Below, in pieces: positions 10,882 through 20,699 of a stretch of DNA of 64,000 nucleotides. The stretch lies in assembly GCF_000715075.1 (NCBI RefSeq), contig NC_134082.1, positions 137,752,948 to 137,816,947 of the forward strand, given 5' to 3'. The notes under the pieces were generated by a model that saw only the letters and a program-made list of their open reading frames with translations, made no database searches and was not told where the DNA came from. Each line of letters opens with the position of its first letter. Position 1 is the stretch's first letter. The position numbers were made by a program, and so were the translations under genes. Source of the DNA: Nicotiana tabacum. Taxonomy: Eukaryota; Streptophyta; Magnoliopsida; Solanales; Solanaceae.

Positions 10882-12808
10882 GTATTGATGCAGGGTGGCA
10901 AGGTCATTGCATATGCTTCGTGACAGTTGAAGATTTACGAGAAGAATTATCCAATTCATGATCTGGAGCTAGCAACCATTGTTCACGCACTGAAGATTTG
11001 GAGGCACTATCTATTTGGTGTGTCGTGTGAGGTGTTCACAGATCACAAGAGTTTGCAGTATTTGTTCAAGTAGAAGGAGCTAAATTTGAGGCAGATGAGG
11101 TGGTTGGATATTTTGAAAGACTATGATATCACCATCTTGTATCATCCCGGGAAGGCTAATGTGGTGGCCGACGCTTTGAGTAGGAAGTCAGCTAGTATGG
11201 GCAGCCTTGCATATAATCCAGTCGGTGAGAGACCACTTGCTTTAGATGTTCAGGCTTTGGCCAATCAGTTCGTGAGGTTTGATATTTCTGAGCCCAACCG
11301 TGTTCTAGCTTGTATAGTCGCTCGGTCTTCCTTGTTTGAGCGTATCATGGAGCGACAGTATAATGATCCTCATTTGCTTGTCCTTAGTGACACGGTGCGG
11401 CACGGTGATGCCAAGTAGGTCACAATTGCAGATGATGGAGTTTTGAAGATGTAGGGTCGTATTTGTGTGCCTAATATGGATGGGCTTCGTGAGTTGATTC
11501 TAGAGAAGGCCCACAGTTCCCGATATTCTATTCATCTGGGCACCGCTAAGATGTATCAGGACTTGCAGCAGCATTATTGGTGGAGGAGGATGAAGAAGGG
11601 TATTGTTGCATATGTGGCTCAGTGTTTAAAATGTCAGCAAGTAAAGTACGAGCATCAGAGACCTGGTAGTTTGCTTTAGAAGATTGATATTCCTGAGTGG
11701 AAGTGGGAGCGTATCACTATGGACTTTGTTGTTGGACTCCCACAGACTCAGAGGAAGTTCGATGCAGCATGGGTCATTATGGATAGGCTGACTAAGTCAG
11801 TACATTTCATTCCTGTGGTAGTTTCCTATTCTTCAGAGCGGTTGACAAAGATCTATATCCGTGAGATCGTTCGTCTTCATGGGGTGCCCGTGTCTGTCAT
11901 TTCTGATAGAGGTACACAGTTTACCTCGCATTTTTGGAGGGCAGTTCAGCGTGAGTTGGGTATGCGGGTCGAGTTGAGCACAACGTTTCATCCTTAGATG
12001 GACAGATAGTCTAAACATACTATTCAAATTTTAGAGGATATGCTCTGCACTTATGTTATGGATTTTGGAGGTTCTTGGGTCAGTTCTTGCCGTTAGCAGA
12101 GTTTTCCTACAACAAAAGCTATCAGTCGAGCATCCAGATGGCTCCCTATGAGGCATTATATGGTAGGCGGTATTGGTTGCCGGTTGGATTGTTTGAGCCA
12201 AGGGAGTCTTGGTTATTGGGTACGAATTTGGTATATGATGCCTTGGATAAGGTTAAGGTCATTCCGAGTAGGTCATTCCGAATAGACTTCGTATAGCTCA
12301 GTCTAGACAAAAGAGTTATTTCGACCGTAAGATTCGAGATGTGGCATTCATGGTTGGAGAGCGAGTGCTGCTTCGGGTGTCACCCATGAAGGGCATGATG
12401 AGATTTGGGAAGAAGGGTAAGTTAAGCCCTAGGTTCATCGGACCTTTTAAGATGCTTGATCAAGTGGGAGAGGTGGCTTATAGACTTGCATTGCCACCAG
12501 GCTTATCAGCGGTACATCCAGTGTTTCATGTGTCCATGCTTCGGAAGTATCACTGCGATCTATCCCTCGTATTAGATTTCAGCACTGTCCAACTGGACAA
12601 GGATTTGACATATGAGGAGGAGCCGATAGCTATTTTAGACCTCATCAGTTGAGATCAAAGAGTTATCCTTCAGTTCATGTGTAGTGGAGAGAATAGCCTA
12701 TCGAGGCAACTACCTAGGAGTTCGAGTCCAATATGCGGAGCAGATATCCCCATCTTTTCACTAGCTCAGGTACTTTTCTATGTCTGTTCGAGGACGAACG
12801 ATTGTTTT
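10882..12808 (+). pseudogene. pol: pol pseudogene of A, RNase H, integrase and chromodomain-like tail
   Basis: RNase H resumes with [15 protein letters not shown] and [12 protein letters not shown] and ends at the GKANVVADALSRK motif (about 11150-11190). Integrase follows: the zinc region HYWWRR...CLKCQQVK (about 11570-11645), catalytic-core motifs MDFVVGLP, WVIMDRLTK and ISDRGTQFTSHFW (about 11719-11940), then LPLAEFSYN and the C-terminal [15 protein letters not shown] broken chromodomain-like tail ends in RSRYPHLF near 12765. Stops include TAG at 11071-11073 where element B has CAG, and TAG at 11677-11679. Frameshifts lie near 12080 and 12280. Confidence 0.9.
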
Positions 12809-12820
12809 AGAGGTGGAGAA
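12809..12820 (+). promoter_or_regulatory. Polypurine tract of A
   Basis: AGAGGTGGAGAA is a purine-rich run directly before the 3' LTR start TGTGATGACC, the expected position for plus-strand priming. Confidence 0.75.
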
Positions 12821-13553
12821 TGTGATGACCCAAAAGGTCATCTCGTGTTTTAGAACCCAATTCAGGGTTTCGAGGCCTTCAAAATCTCATTTGTTCCTCC
12901 TCGATTTGCATGCATAGTGCAGACGCTTTCCGAAAAGCCTTTATGTGAAATTTGAGAAAAATATTGAGTTCTTTCTCTTAAAAAAATTGATTTAAGTTGA
13001 GTTCGGTCAATATTTTGAGTAAACAGACCCAGACCCGTATTTTGACGGTCCCGGAGGGTCCGTAGTAAAATATGGAACTTGGGAATATTCCCAGAATTAA
13101 ATTCCGAGGTCCCTAGCCCGAGAAATGATTTTTTGATGAAAATTGTTAAACTGAAAATATAATGGTTTTTTAGAAATTGAATAATGGTTGATCTTATTAG
13201 AATCGGGCTTGTATTTTGGTTCGGAGCCTGGTAAAGGTTTAATATGGTATTTAAGTCATGTCTGTGAAATTTGGTGAGAAACGGGACTGATTTGACGTGA
13301 TTCGGACATCCGGTTGTAAAAATAAAAATTTCAAATTTTCGTAAGGATTTCATGCGTTTTGGTGTTAAATCAATAGTTTTAGATGTTATTTTGACGATTT
13401 GATCACACGAGCAAGTCCGTATGATCTTTTTAGACTTGTGTGCATGTTTGGAATGGAGCCCCGAGTGCTCGGATGAGTTTCAGATAGGTTTCGGGATGTT
13501 TTGAACTTAGAAAAATCTGTTGTATTGCTGCTTTTATTATGCTGATACCTTGT

Positions 13554-13885
13554 TCTTCGCGTCTGCAAAGTAACTCTTGCAAACACGAAGTGAAACCTGG
13601 GATGGGGAGGGGATTATTCATCATGAACGCGAAGGCATGGCCGCGAACGCGGAGCACAGGGGGGTTGCTCTTCACGAACGCGACCTGCATCTCGTGAAAG
13701 TGTAGAGTAAAAAGGAGGTGGGCTGGGGAATCTCTGAGTTGTTCTTCGTGAATGCTGTCCAAGGCCCGCGAACGCAATGGTCAAGGGGGAAAGACCATCG
13801 CGAACGCGAGCAACTCTTTGCGAACGGGAAGGCCCTTCTGGCCGTAATGCTTCGCGAACGTGACAGGACCTTCACGAATGCGAAG
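13554..13885 (+). repeat. CpG-rich palindrome array in 3' LTR of A
   Basis: About eleven imperfect copies of TTCGCGAACGCGAAG (7-bp arms around AA) stand at irregular 20-45 bp spacing, LTR offset about 733-1064. The partner copy lies at 1-118. Confidence 0.8.
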
Positions 13886-14789
13886 AAGGCCTGTCCAGTG
13901 TTTTAAAAATAGAATTCAAAAATGAGAATTGGCCATTCTTTCATATTTTCAAGACCAAGGAAGCTTAGAGGCGATTTTCAAGAGACAAGTTCTTCCCCAA
14001 AGTGTTGGTATATCATTCTAAACCACTTTCTTTCAATTACCCATTGCATTTCATCAGTTTTCATCCAAAAATCTAGGGTTTTCATGGTAGAAATTGGGGT
14101 TTGGGTAGAATTAGGGATTTTTGTATAATTGAGATTTAGACCTTGATTTGAGGTCAGATTCCGAAGCTAATTACATATTTGGGCTCGTGGGTGAACAAGT
14201 GAATGGGTTTTGATCCGAACCTCAAGTTTTGACCAAGCGAGCAAGGGGTCGAGTTTTTGACTTTTTGTGGAAAAGTTTTGAAAAACTAAATTTCTGCATT
14301 GTAATTGATTCCTTTAGCAAAATTTGATGATATTGAGTTAATTGTGGCTATATACGAGTAGATTGGATGTGGTATCTAGAGGAAAAGCGGTATTTGCGGC
14401 TTGAGTTTGGCCGTGAAATCGAGGTAAATATTGTGGCTAACGTTAGCTTGAGGGATTAGGTGTTGTTGCCTTATTTGCTATGTATTTAGTTGTTGAGTAC
14501 GGCGTATAGGTGAGGTGACGAGTATCTATACATTGTTGTCAGGTCATAGCATGCGAGTGAGCCTTATACTTGTGACTGTAGTATTTCTTTATACGCACTA
14601 TTCATGCTTTAATTGGTTAATTCTTCATGTTAAATAAGTTTTTATGATTTTCCCTATTTTGGATATTTGATTGAGTATTAACTCAAGTTGAGATTTATAT
14701 TGTGAAGTTAACTGATGAAACAAGGTTGTTTATTGATGATTCCATGTCGGGTTGTTATTGTTTCTGTTGTTTGGGTGAGGAAGAGTGTA

Positions 14790-15005
14790 AAGAACGAAGG
14801 GTGATGCCGTGAAATATTTTGTGAGTGAGTGATAAAGCACAGAGGGTGATGTCGTGCCTTAATCTGATATTGATAATGCACGAAGGGTGATGCCGTGCCA
14901 TATTATGAGAGAGTTAAAGCACGAAGTTTGATGTCGTGCCATTTCTTTTATTTCTTATGGTTGGGACGAGAGTAAAACCGCGAAGGGTGATGCCATGCAC
15001 ATGTT
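14790..15005 (+). repeat. Stem-loop repeat array in 3' LTR of A
   Basis: Five degenerate GCACG-N11-CGTGC elements match the array at 5306-5508. Several arms have mutated (for example 'aacgaagggtgatgccgtga'). Confidence 0.65.
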
Positions 15006-15686
15006 GTTATGTTATTATTTTTGTTGGTTAAAGCATGCCATTTACTAAGGTTCCTGTACTGTATTATTTTCAGAATTTGATATTTCCCTCAACATGTTCC
15101 CCCTTCTCGTTATTATCTGTTAAATTTCCGTTACTGTTATTTCTGCGTATATGATTTAACTGCACAGGTTCATGTTATTTGTCATGTCCTAGCCTCGTCA
15201 CTACTTTACCGAGGTTAGGCTCGGCACTTACTAGTACATGGGGTCAGTTGTACTGATACTGTACTCTGCACTTCCTGTGCAGATTTCAGTGCCGGACCTC
15301 GTGATTAGAGTTGGGTTGCTGCCTTTAGTCCATCAGGAGACCCAAGGTAGATTTGCTGGCGTTCGTAGATCCTGGAGTCCCCTTCCCTCTATCTTAGTTT
15401 TCCTGTTTTCTTTCATTTCGAGAACAGATGTATTTTCCTTTAAATCAGTATTTGAAGAAATTCTTAGACGTTCATGAGTTGTGACACCAGATCTTTTGGG
15501 TAGTCGTGTGTTAGTGTTTTAAACTGTTATAAAATTTCCGCACTTCTTAATTGTTTAGTTTAAAGAATTATTAATTACTATTTTGGTTAGTGATTAACGT
15601 GATAGAATTGTATCTATTGGCTTTCCTAGCATTCTAAGAGTTAGGTGCCATCACGATCCCGGCGGTGGAAAATTCGGGTCGTGATA

Positions 15687-15922
15687 GGTAGTATGTGAAA
15701 TTGTGTAAAAGGGGACAATCATTTCCAGATGACATTATTAGCAGGCAGATATTATTTTTTACTGAAAAGTTTATTTACATAGTAACCAAGAAAGCTAATT
15801 CACATGAATGGTTCTCCCCCCCTTTCAATTTATACCATACCAGCAAGTTAATATTGAGTTTACCTCCAAGTAAACTTTTTTGAGACATCACACTTATCTC
15901 TGTTTTATCTGTATCAGTATTT
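15687..15922. other. Unassigned 236-bp spacer between element A and the CACTA end
   Basis: AT-rich sequence with no ORF or repeat that I recognise. It is the best candidate for old unique DNA, since it flanks two independent transposon ends. Confidence 0.5.
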
Positions 15923-16123
15923 CACTACTAGAAAACTGTCGAAATTCGTCCACAGAATACCGACAGAAATTGTTCGAAAAAAAGTCGATCGAAATTGGTC
16001 GAAAATTAAGCAAATTGGCAAAAGTCAAAGAAACTATTTTTGATAAGGGAAATAGTGGCCCCACAACAAATATATAACAATTTTGACCGATTTCGGTAGG
16101 AAATTGTTCAACATTTGACCAAG
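15923..16123 (+). mobile_element. CACTA (En/Spm-type) transposon, left terminal fragment
   Basis: The fragment starts CACTACTAGAAAA, the typical CACTA terminus in plants, and continues with subterminal repeats of the kind gaccgatttcggt and cgaaattggtcg. It is cut at 16123 by element B (CCAAG duplication) and resumes at 26887. No transposase is visible. Confidence 0.75.
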
Positions 16124-16814
16124 TGTGACGACTCGGCCAGTTTTCTCATGAGTTACCGCTTTATTTACCCCATTTATGCTTCTTATTGCTTTGTCTAATG
16201 GTTCTAAATGTGATCGGGTTTATTGGTTCGAGTTCGGAAAGGATTTGGTAAGGTTTGAGACACTTAGTCTCTTTTGAGGAAGGTTAAGTTGGAAAAAGTC
16301 AACTAGATGTTGACTTATTTGTTAGAGGATTTGGATGTGAGTTCCGATGGTTCGGTTAGCTTTGGGAGGTGATTTGGGACTTAGGAGTGTGATCGAAATG
16401 AGTTTTGGAGGTCCGGAGTAGATTTAGGCTTGAATTGGCGAAATTGGATTTTTGGCGATTTCCGGTTGGTAGGTGAGATTTTGGTATAGGAGTCGGAATG
16501 AAGTTCCGAGAGTTTTAGTAGTTATATTGTGTCATTTGGGATGTGTTTGTCAAATTTCAGGTTATTCAGATGTGGTTTGATTGGGTTTTTAATCAAAAGC
16601 GAAATTCGAAAGATTTTTGAAACTTACGCTTGAATCCAATGTGTTTTGGTTGATTCGATGTTGTTTGAGGTATTTTGAAGATCGGTAAAAGTTTGAATGA
16701 GGTTTTGGGATATGTTGGTGTTTTGGTTGAGGTCTCGGGGGCCTCGAGGTGATTTCAGATGGTTCTCGAAGAGTTTGGGAAGTTTGAGAAGCTGTAGATT
16801 TTTCTGTTCTGGTA

Positions 16815-17072
16815 TTTTCGCACCTGCGGATTGGGGACTGCAGGTGCAATGCCGCAGATGCAAGAAGGGAGATCGCAGAAGCGGAAAATGCCTAGGAAGG
16901 CAGGAACCGCAAATGTGGTTGTGGGACCTCACCTGCGAAGGCGCAGGTGCGGAATTTCCATCGCAAATGCGATTTTGGCTGTGTTAAGTGAAAATCGCAG
17001 AAGCGGCTCATTGACAGCAAATGCGGTACCGCAGAAGTAGAATCTGGGCCGCAGGTGCAGAATCCCTGGGCC
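16815..17072 (+). repeat. Palindrome array in 5' LTR of B
   Basis: About ten copies of CCGCAGAAGCGG, CGCAAATGCGA and CGCAGGTGCGG-like palindromes lie at LTR offset about 691-948. The 3' LTR copy lies at 24858-25110. Centres vary while the GC arms persist. Confidence 0.75.
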
Positions 17073-18063
17073 AGAAGGTATATATTGTTTTCTTCGCGAA
17101 ATTTTGCTAAGTTTTCCATTTTTGAAAACGGGAAAGAGGCTAAGGCAGTGGATTTCAAGAGAAATCAGAGGATATCAGTTGGGTAAGTTTCCTAAGCTTC
17201 ATTATTTGGGTTTATGATAACTTTTTCATTGTTTAATCATGGTATTAGTGGAGATTAAGGAAGAAAAATTGGGGATTAGGGTTTGAGATTAAGAGACATT
17301 AAAATGGGAATTTGTGGGGTCATTTGGACTCCGATTTCAGTGTTCATGGTATCTATGGACTCGTGGAAGGATAAGGATTTCCGTTGATGTGTTTTTATCG
17401 AGTTTTGAGACGTGGGCCCGGGGGTCGGGTTTGGCCAATTTCGAGATTTTTGGTATTATTTGATTGTTTTCGCTTGGGCTTTTTTTCCCTTAGCATATTT
17501 TGATACTGTGATCCTGATTTTGGATAGATTCGACACGAATGGAGGCCGATTCAAGGGGAAAAGGTATCGCGGAGTAGTACTTTCACCGGTTTGAGGTAAG
17601 TAACCATTGTAAATCTGGAACTGAGGGTATAAAGCCTCGGTATTTGACTTGTTTTGATAAATGCGGTGACACACATGCTAGGTGACGAACGTGTGGGCGT
17701 GCACCGGTAGGGATTGTGAAACGACTATTAAGCCACGTATTTTATTTGGAATCTTATATTATTCCGTACTTTAGTCATTTATAGTGTATTATGGGCTGTA
17801 TGCTATGTTTGGGGCCTTGTGCCGACCTGTTAAGACCCTTAAAGGCATTTTTTACTGTATTTCCTCACTTTACTTATTGAAAGCATATCCTCAGTCATGT
17901 TTTACCTATTTAAAATTTTAAAATTGGTTTTATCACTCAACTTCTAAATGTGAGGACTATTTGGATTGAGTTCCCTAATTTCTACTGTTGTGCCCGAGAG
18001 GCTGTGAGGTTAATGACTGAGAGAGGTTGAGAACCTAATGGTGAGGATATTTATATATGTGTG

Positions 18064-18126
18064 AGTTATGGATCGGGCTGCACGCCGCATCGATACTTAT
18101 ATGGATCGGGTCTGCACACCGCAGCG

Positions 18127-18161
<35 letters not shown>

Positions 18162-18185
18162 ATTGGGCTACGCGCCGCAGCGATA
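18064..18185 (+). repeat. Degenerate array plus (AT)n microsatellite in 5' LTR of B
   Basis: Units of GATCGGGCTGCACGCCGCA followed by CGATA and AT-rich filler repeat about three times, with a pure AT run near 18129-18159. Related arrays occur in the other LTRs (26120-26240, 42340-42540, 49570-49800, 53810-54080). Confidence 0.75.
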
Positions 18186-19035
18186 TGACGCTTGGGCTAT
18201 AGGAGCCCCTCCTAAGTCTGTACACCCCTAGTGAGCGTAGTTGAATATTATTATTAGATCGAGCTCCACTCCGCAATGGATGCTATGATTTCTATTACTA
18301 TGAGATATTAATGAGCCCGAGTGCTGAGAGTAAGTACTGAGTGACGTGAGTTGAGTCACAAGTGACTGAGAGGCTGCCCGAGTAATATTTTCACCGATTT
18401 CACTCTTCTTTTTAAAATAAGCTTCTATTGTAAGAAATTGCTAAGTATATGATTTCCAGTATTTAAACTGAAATTGATGATTTTTCAAAGAAACTGGTTT
18501 TAAACTGTGGAATTTGATTTGTTATCCGGTTGTCTTTTCATTTATATGATTTTTAACTGCTCGTCACTACTTTCAAACCTTATTTACTTTAGTTACTTAC
18601 TAAGTTGGCGTACTCACGTTACTTCCTGCACCTTGTGTGCAGATCCAGGTGCCTGAGCAGCAGAGTGAGGGTCCTCAGCTGATCCAGAGTTTGCCTGAGA
18701 TTGTAAGGTAGCTGCATGGCGTCTGCAGCCCAGTTTTCTCCTTCCTATCTTGTTATTTTCTGCATTTTCTAGACTTATGATGTATCAGACAGTCATTCAT
18801 GTATTAGAGGCTCTGACTCGTGACATCAAATACTTGGGGCTTTGTAGTTTCATGTTTATTTGACTTCCACATATATTTTGTTATTTTAAACGCTTATTAT
18901 GAAAAATTTGGTATTTAAACATGTGTTAGAAAATAGCTTATTATAAGGAAAAAGGGTTGTGATTAAATGTTTGGGTTGGCTTGCCTAGTAATGTGATAGG
19001 TGCCATCACGACTGGTATTTGGGGTCTTGGCAAGT

Positions 19036-19048
19036 TGGTATCAGAGCC
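19036..19048 (+). promoter_or_regulatory. Primer binding site of B, tRNA-iMet
   Basis: TGGTATCAGAGCC starts 3 nt after the LTR end. It is the exact plant initiator-Met tRNA 3'-end complement. Confidence 0.93.
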
Positions 19049-19233
19049 TAGGTTACATAGGTCTTATGAGTCATGAGCCGGTTTAGTAGGGTCTCGCGGA
19101 TCGGTACGGAGACGTCTGTACTTATCGTCGGGAGGCTGCAGAACCTTTAGGAAAAAGTTCATAGTCTTGAAATTCTCGTCGTGCGAATCTGTTGATCAGA
19201 ATACTAAACTTCTGTTATTCTATTCTCTCACAT

Positions 19234-20690
19234 ATGGTGAGGACACATGCTACCGGGCAGGATGGACGACCACCAGTACCACCAATTGGGGCCACTAGAG
19301 GCCAAGGATGCGGTCGAGGCCATAGTAGGGGTAGAGCAGCTAGGGCAGCACCTGCGGATCCACCAGCTACCCCCGTTCAGGATTAGGTCCCAATTGTGGA
19401 GGCTACAACAGCACCAGCTCAGGCACCAGCTGTGCCTATTGTGATTCCAGGTCTTGAGGAGGATTTAGCTCATATTTTATCAGTGTGTACCGGTTTGGAT
19501 CAGGCGGTCTCAGTTACTACGACCATAACTACTTCTCAGGAGGGGGGAGGCACCCAAACTCCCAGTGCTCGCACAGTTATGTGGTATCAGTTATGCCGGA
19601 CGACGAGCAAAGAGGTTTGGTACCCAAACTCCTAGAGAGGTTTGGTAGACTCCAGCCTCCGACTTTCAGCGGTGCAGAGGGCGATGATGCCCATGTTTTC
19701 TTGGGTAAGTGCCAGAGGATTCTTCGTACAGTGGGGATTCTAGAGACCAGTGGTATAACATTCACTACCTTTCAGTTTTTTGGGGCTGCCTTCACTTGGT
19801 GGGAGGTGTGTGAGAGGCGTAGGCCTGTTAGTGTAACGCCCCTTACCTAACAGCAGTTTTATGTGCTCAATCTGGAGAAGTATGTGCCACAGTCTTGCTG
19901 AGAGGAGCTGCGCATACAGTTTGAGCAGTTGCATTAGGGGGAGATGACTGTGACGTAGTATGAGATGCGGTTCTCTGAGTTAGCCCGTCATGTGGTTTGG
20001 TTGGTTCCCACAGATCGAGAGAGGATCAAGAGGTTTGTTGATAGCCTCACATATTAGCTTCAGATTCTCATGACTAGGGAGAGGGTGACAGATGCTACCT
20101 TCGAGGCGGTTGTTGACATTGCTTGTGAGATTAAGTCGGTTCGCCGCCAAGAGCAAGAGGAGAGGGAGGCCAAGAGGTCTCGGGGATCTGGTAGCTTTAG
20201 TGGTACTCCATCGAGGGGGCAGTTCCAGCAGGGTAGAGGCCATCCATTCAGGTAGGCTCAGTCAGCTCGCCCAGGTTATCATGGGGCATCATCGGGTCAT
20301 GGTTTTCACAGTTCTCAGTAGGGCCGCTCATCACTCAGTGCCCTTCTAGCCTAGAGTTCGTCTCGTGCTCCATCAGTGCAGGTTTCTTCCATGCCAGGTC
20401 CTTCTACTGATCATTTTGGTGCCAGGGGTTCTATCCAGTCCCCATCTCCAGCACCGGGGAGTTGTTATGATTGTAGAGAGTTTGGGCATATGAGGAGGTA
20501 GTGTCCTCGTCTTCATGATGGTCCATCTTAGCAGAGGGGTCAGCCCTCGACTTCAACTCCAGTTACCTCACCACCGCCCAGCTAGCTAGAGGTGGAGGTC
20601 AGTCAGTTAGTGGTCACCCTAGAGGGGGAGGTCGATCAGGTGGTGGTCAGGCTCGCTTCTATGCCCTCCCAGGTAGACTAGATGCTGCTT
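19234..20690 (+). pseudogene. gag: gag pseudogene of element B
   Basis: The start MVRTHATGQDGRPP is followed by an RG/Ala/Pro-rich N-terminus, then the capsid core (PPTFSGAEGDDAHVFLGKC about 19655-19715, YEMRFSELARHVVW about 19960-20000). The nucleocapsid knuckle CYDCREFGHMRR*C near 20463-20505 has TAG just before the last Cys. TAG also stands at 19384, 19935, 19956, 20055 and 20253, with a frameshift near 19600 and another near 20580. The ATG is preceded by a pyrimidine tract ending CAT, where elements A, D and F have an AG. Confidence 0.88.
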
Positions 20691-20699
20691 CTTCAAATG

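Larger units (their letters stand above)
1..15686 (+). mobile_element. Ty3/gypsy chromovirus-type LTR retrotransposon A (5' end outside window)
   Basis: The order LTR, tRNA-iMet primer site, gag with a CCHC knuckle, protease, RT, RNase H, integrase, chromodomain-like tail, polypurine tract, LTR is readable on the + strand. RNase H before integrase defines Ty3/gypsy; long LTRs and a C-terminal chromodomain-like tail fit the Del/Tekay chromoviruses. The window opens inside the 5' LTR, about 950 nt in when aligned by eye to the 3' LTR. Two solo LTRs, each with a 5-bp target duplication, interrupt it. Stops and frameshifts run throughout gag and pol, so it is a dead copy. Confidence 0.9.
12821..15686 (+). 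repeat. 3' LTR of element A (2866 bp)
   Basis: It starts TGTGATGACC after the polypurine tract. It ends GTCGTGATA where the 5' LTR ends GTCGTGACA, so the final CA has decayed. It is uninterrupted at the site where the 5' LTR took the Ogre-like insert. It holds the palindrome array (13554-13885), a decayed donor-like site GAGGTAAAT (14421-14429) and a stem-loop array. ORFs of 60-160 codons here, on both strands, have no known domain and are chance. Confidence 0.9.
16124..19032 (+). repeat. 5' LTR of element B
   Basis: It starts TGTGACGACTC and ends GTCTTGGCA (3' LTR: GTCGTGACA) right before the primer site. Inside are a palindrome array (16815-17072), a perfect GAGGTAAGT at 17593-17601, a degenerate 'ggatcgggctgcacgccgca' array with an (AT)n run (18064-18185) and an acceptor-like TTGTGTGCAG ending 18642. 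ORFs within it are chance. Confidence 0.93.

Noticed and set aside
12862..13353. 163-codon reverse-strand ORF
   Set aside because: It lies wholly within a non-coding LTR and no domain is recognisable.
19036..19048. Possible tRNA-Met gene from the TGGTATCAGAGCC match
   Set aside because: Only the 3'-end complement is present, just after the LTR; it is a primer binding site. No cloverleaf follows.
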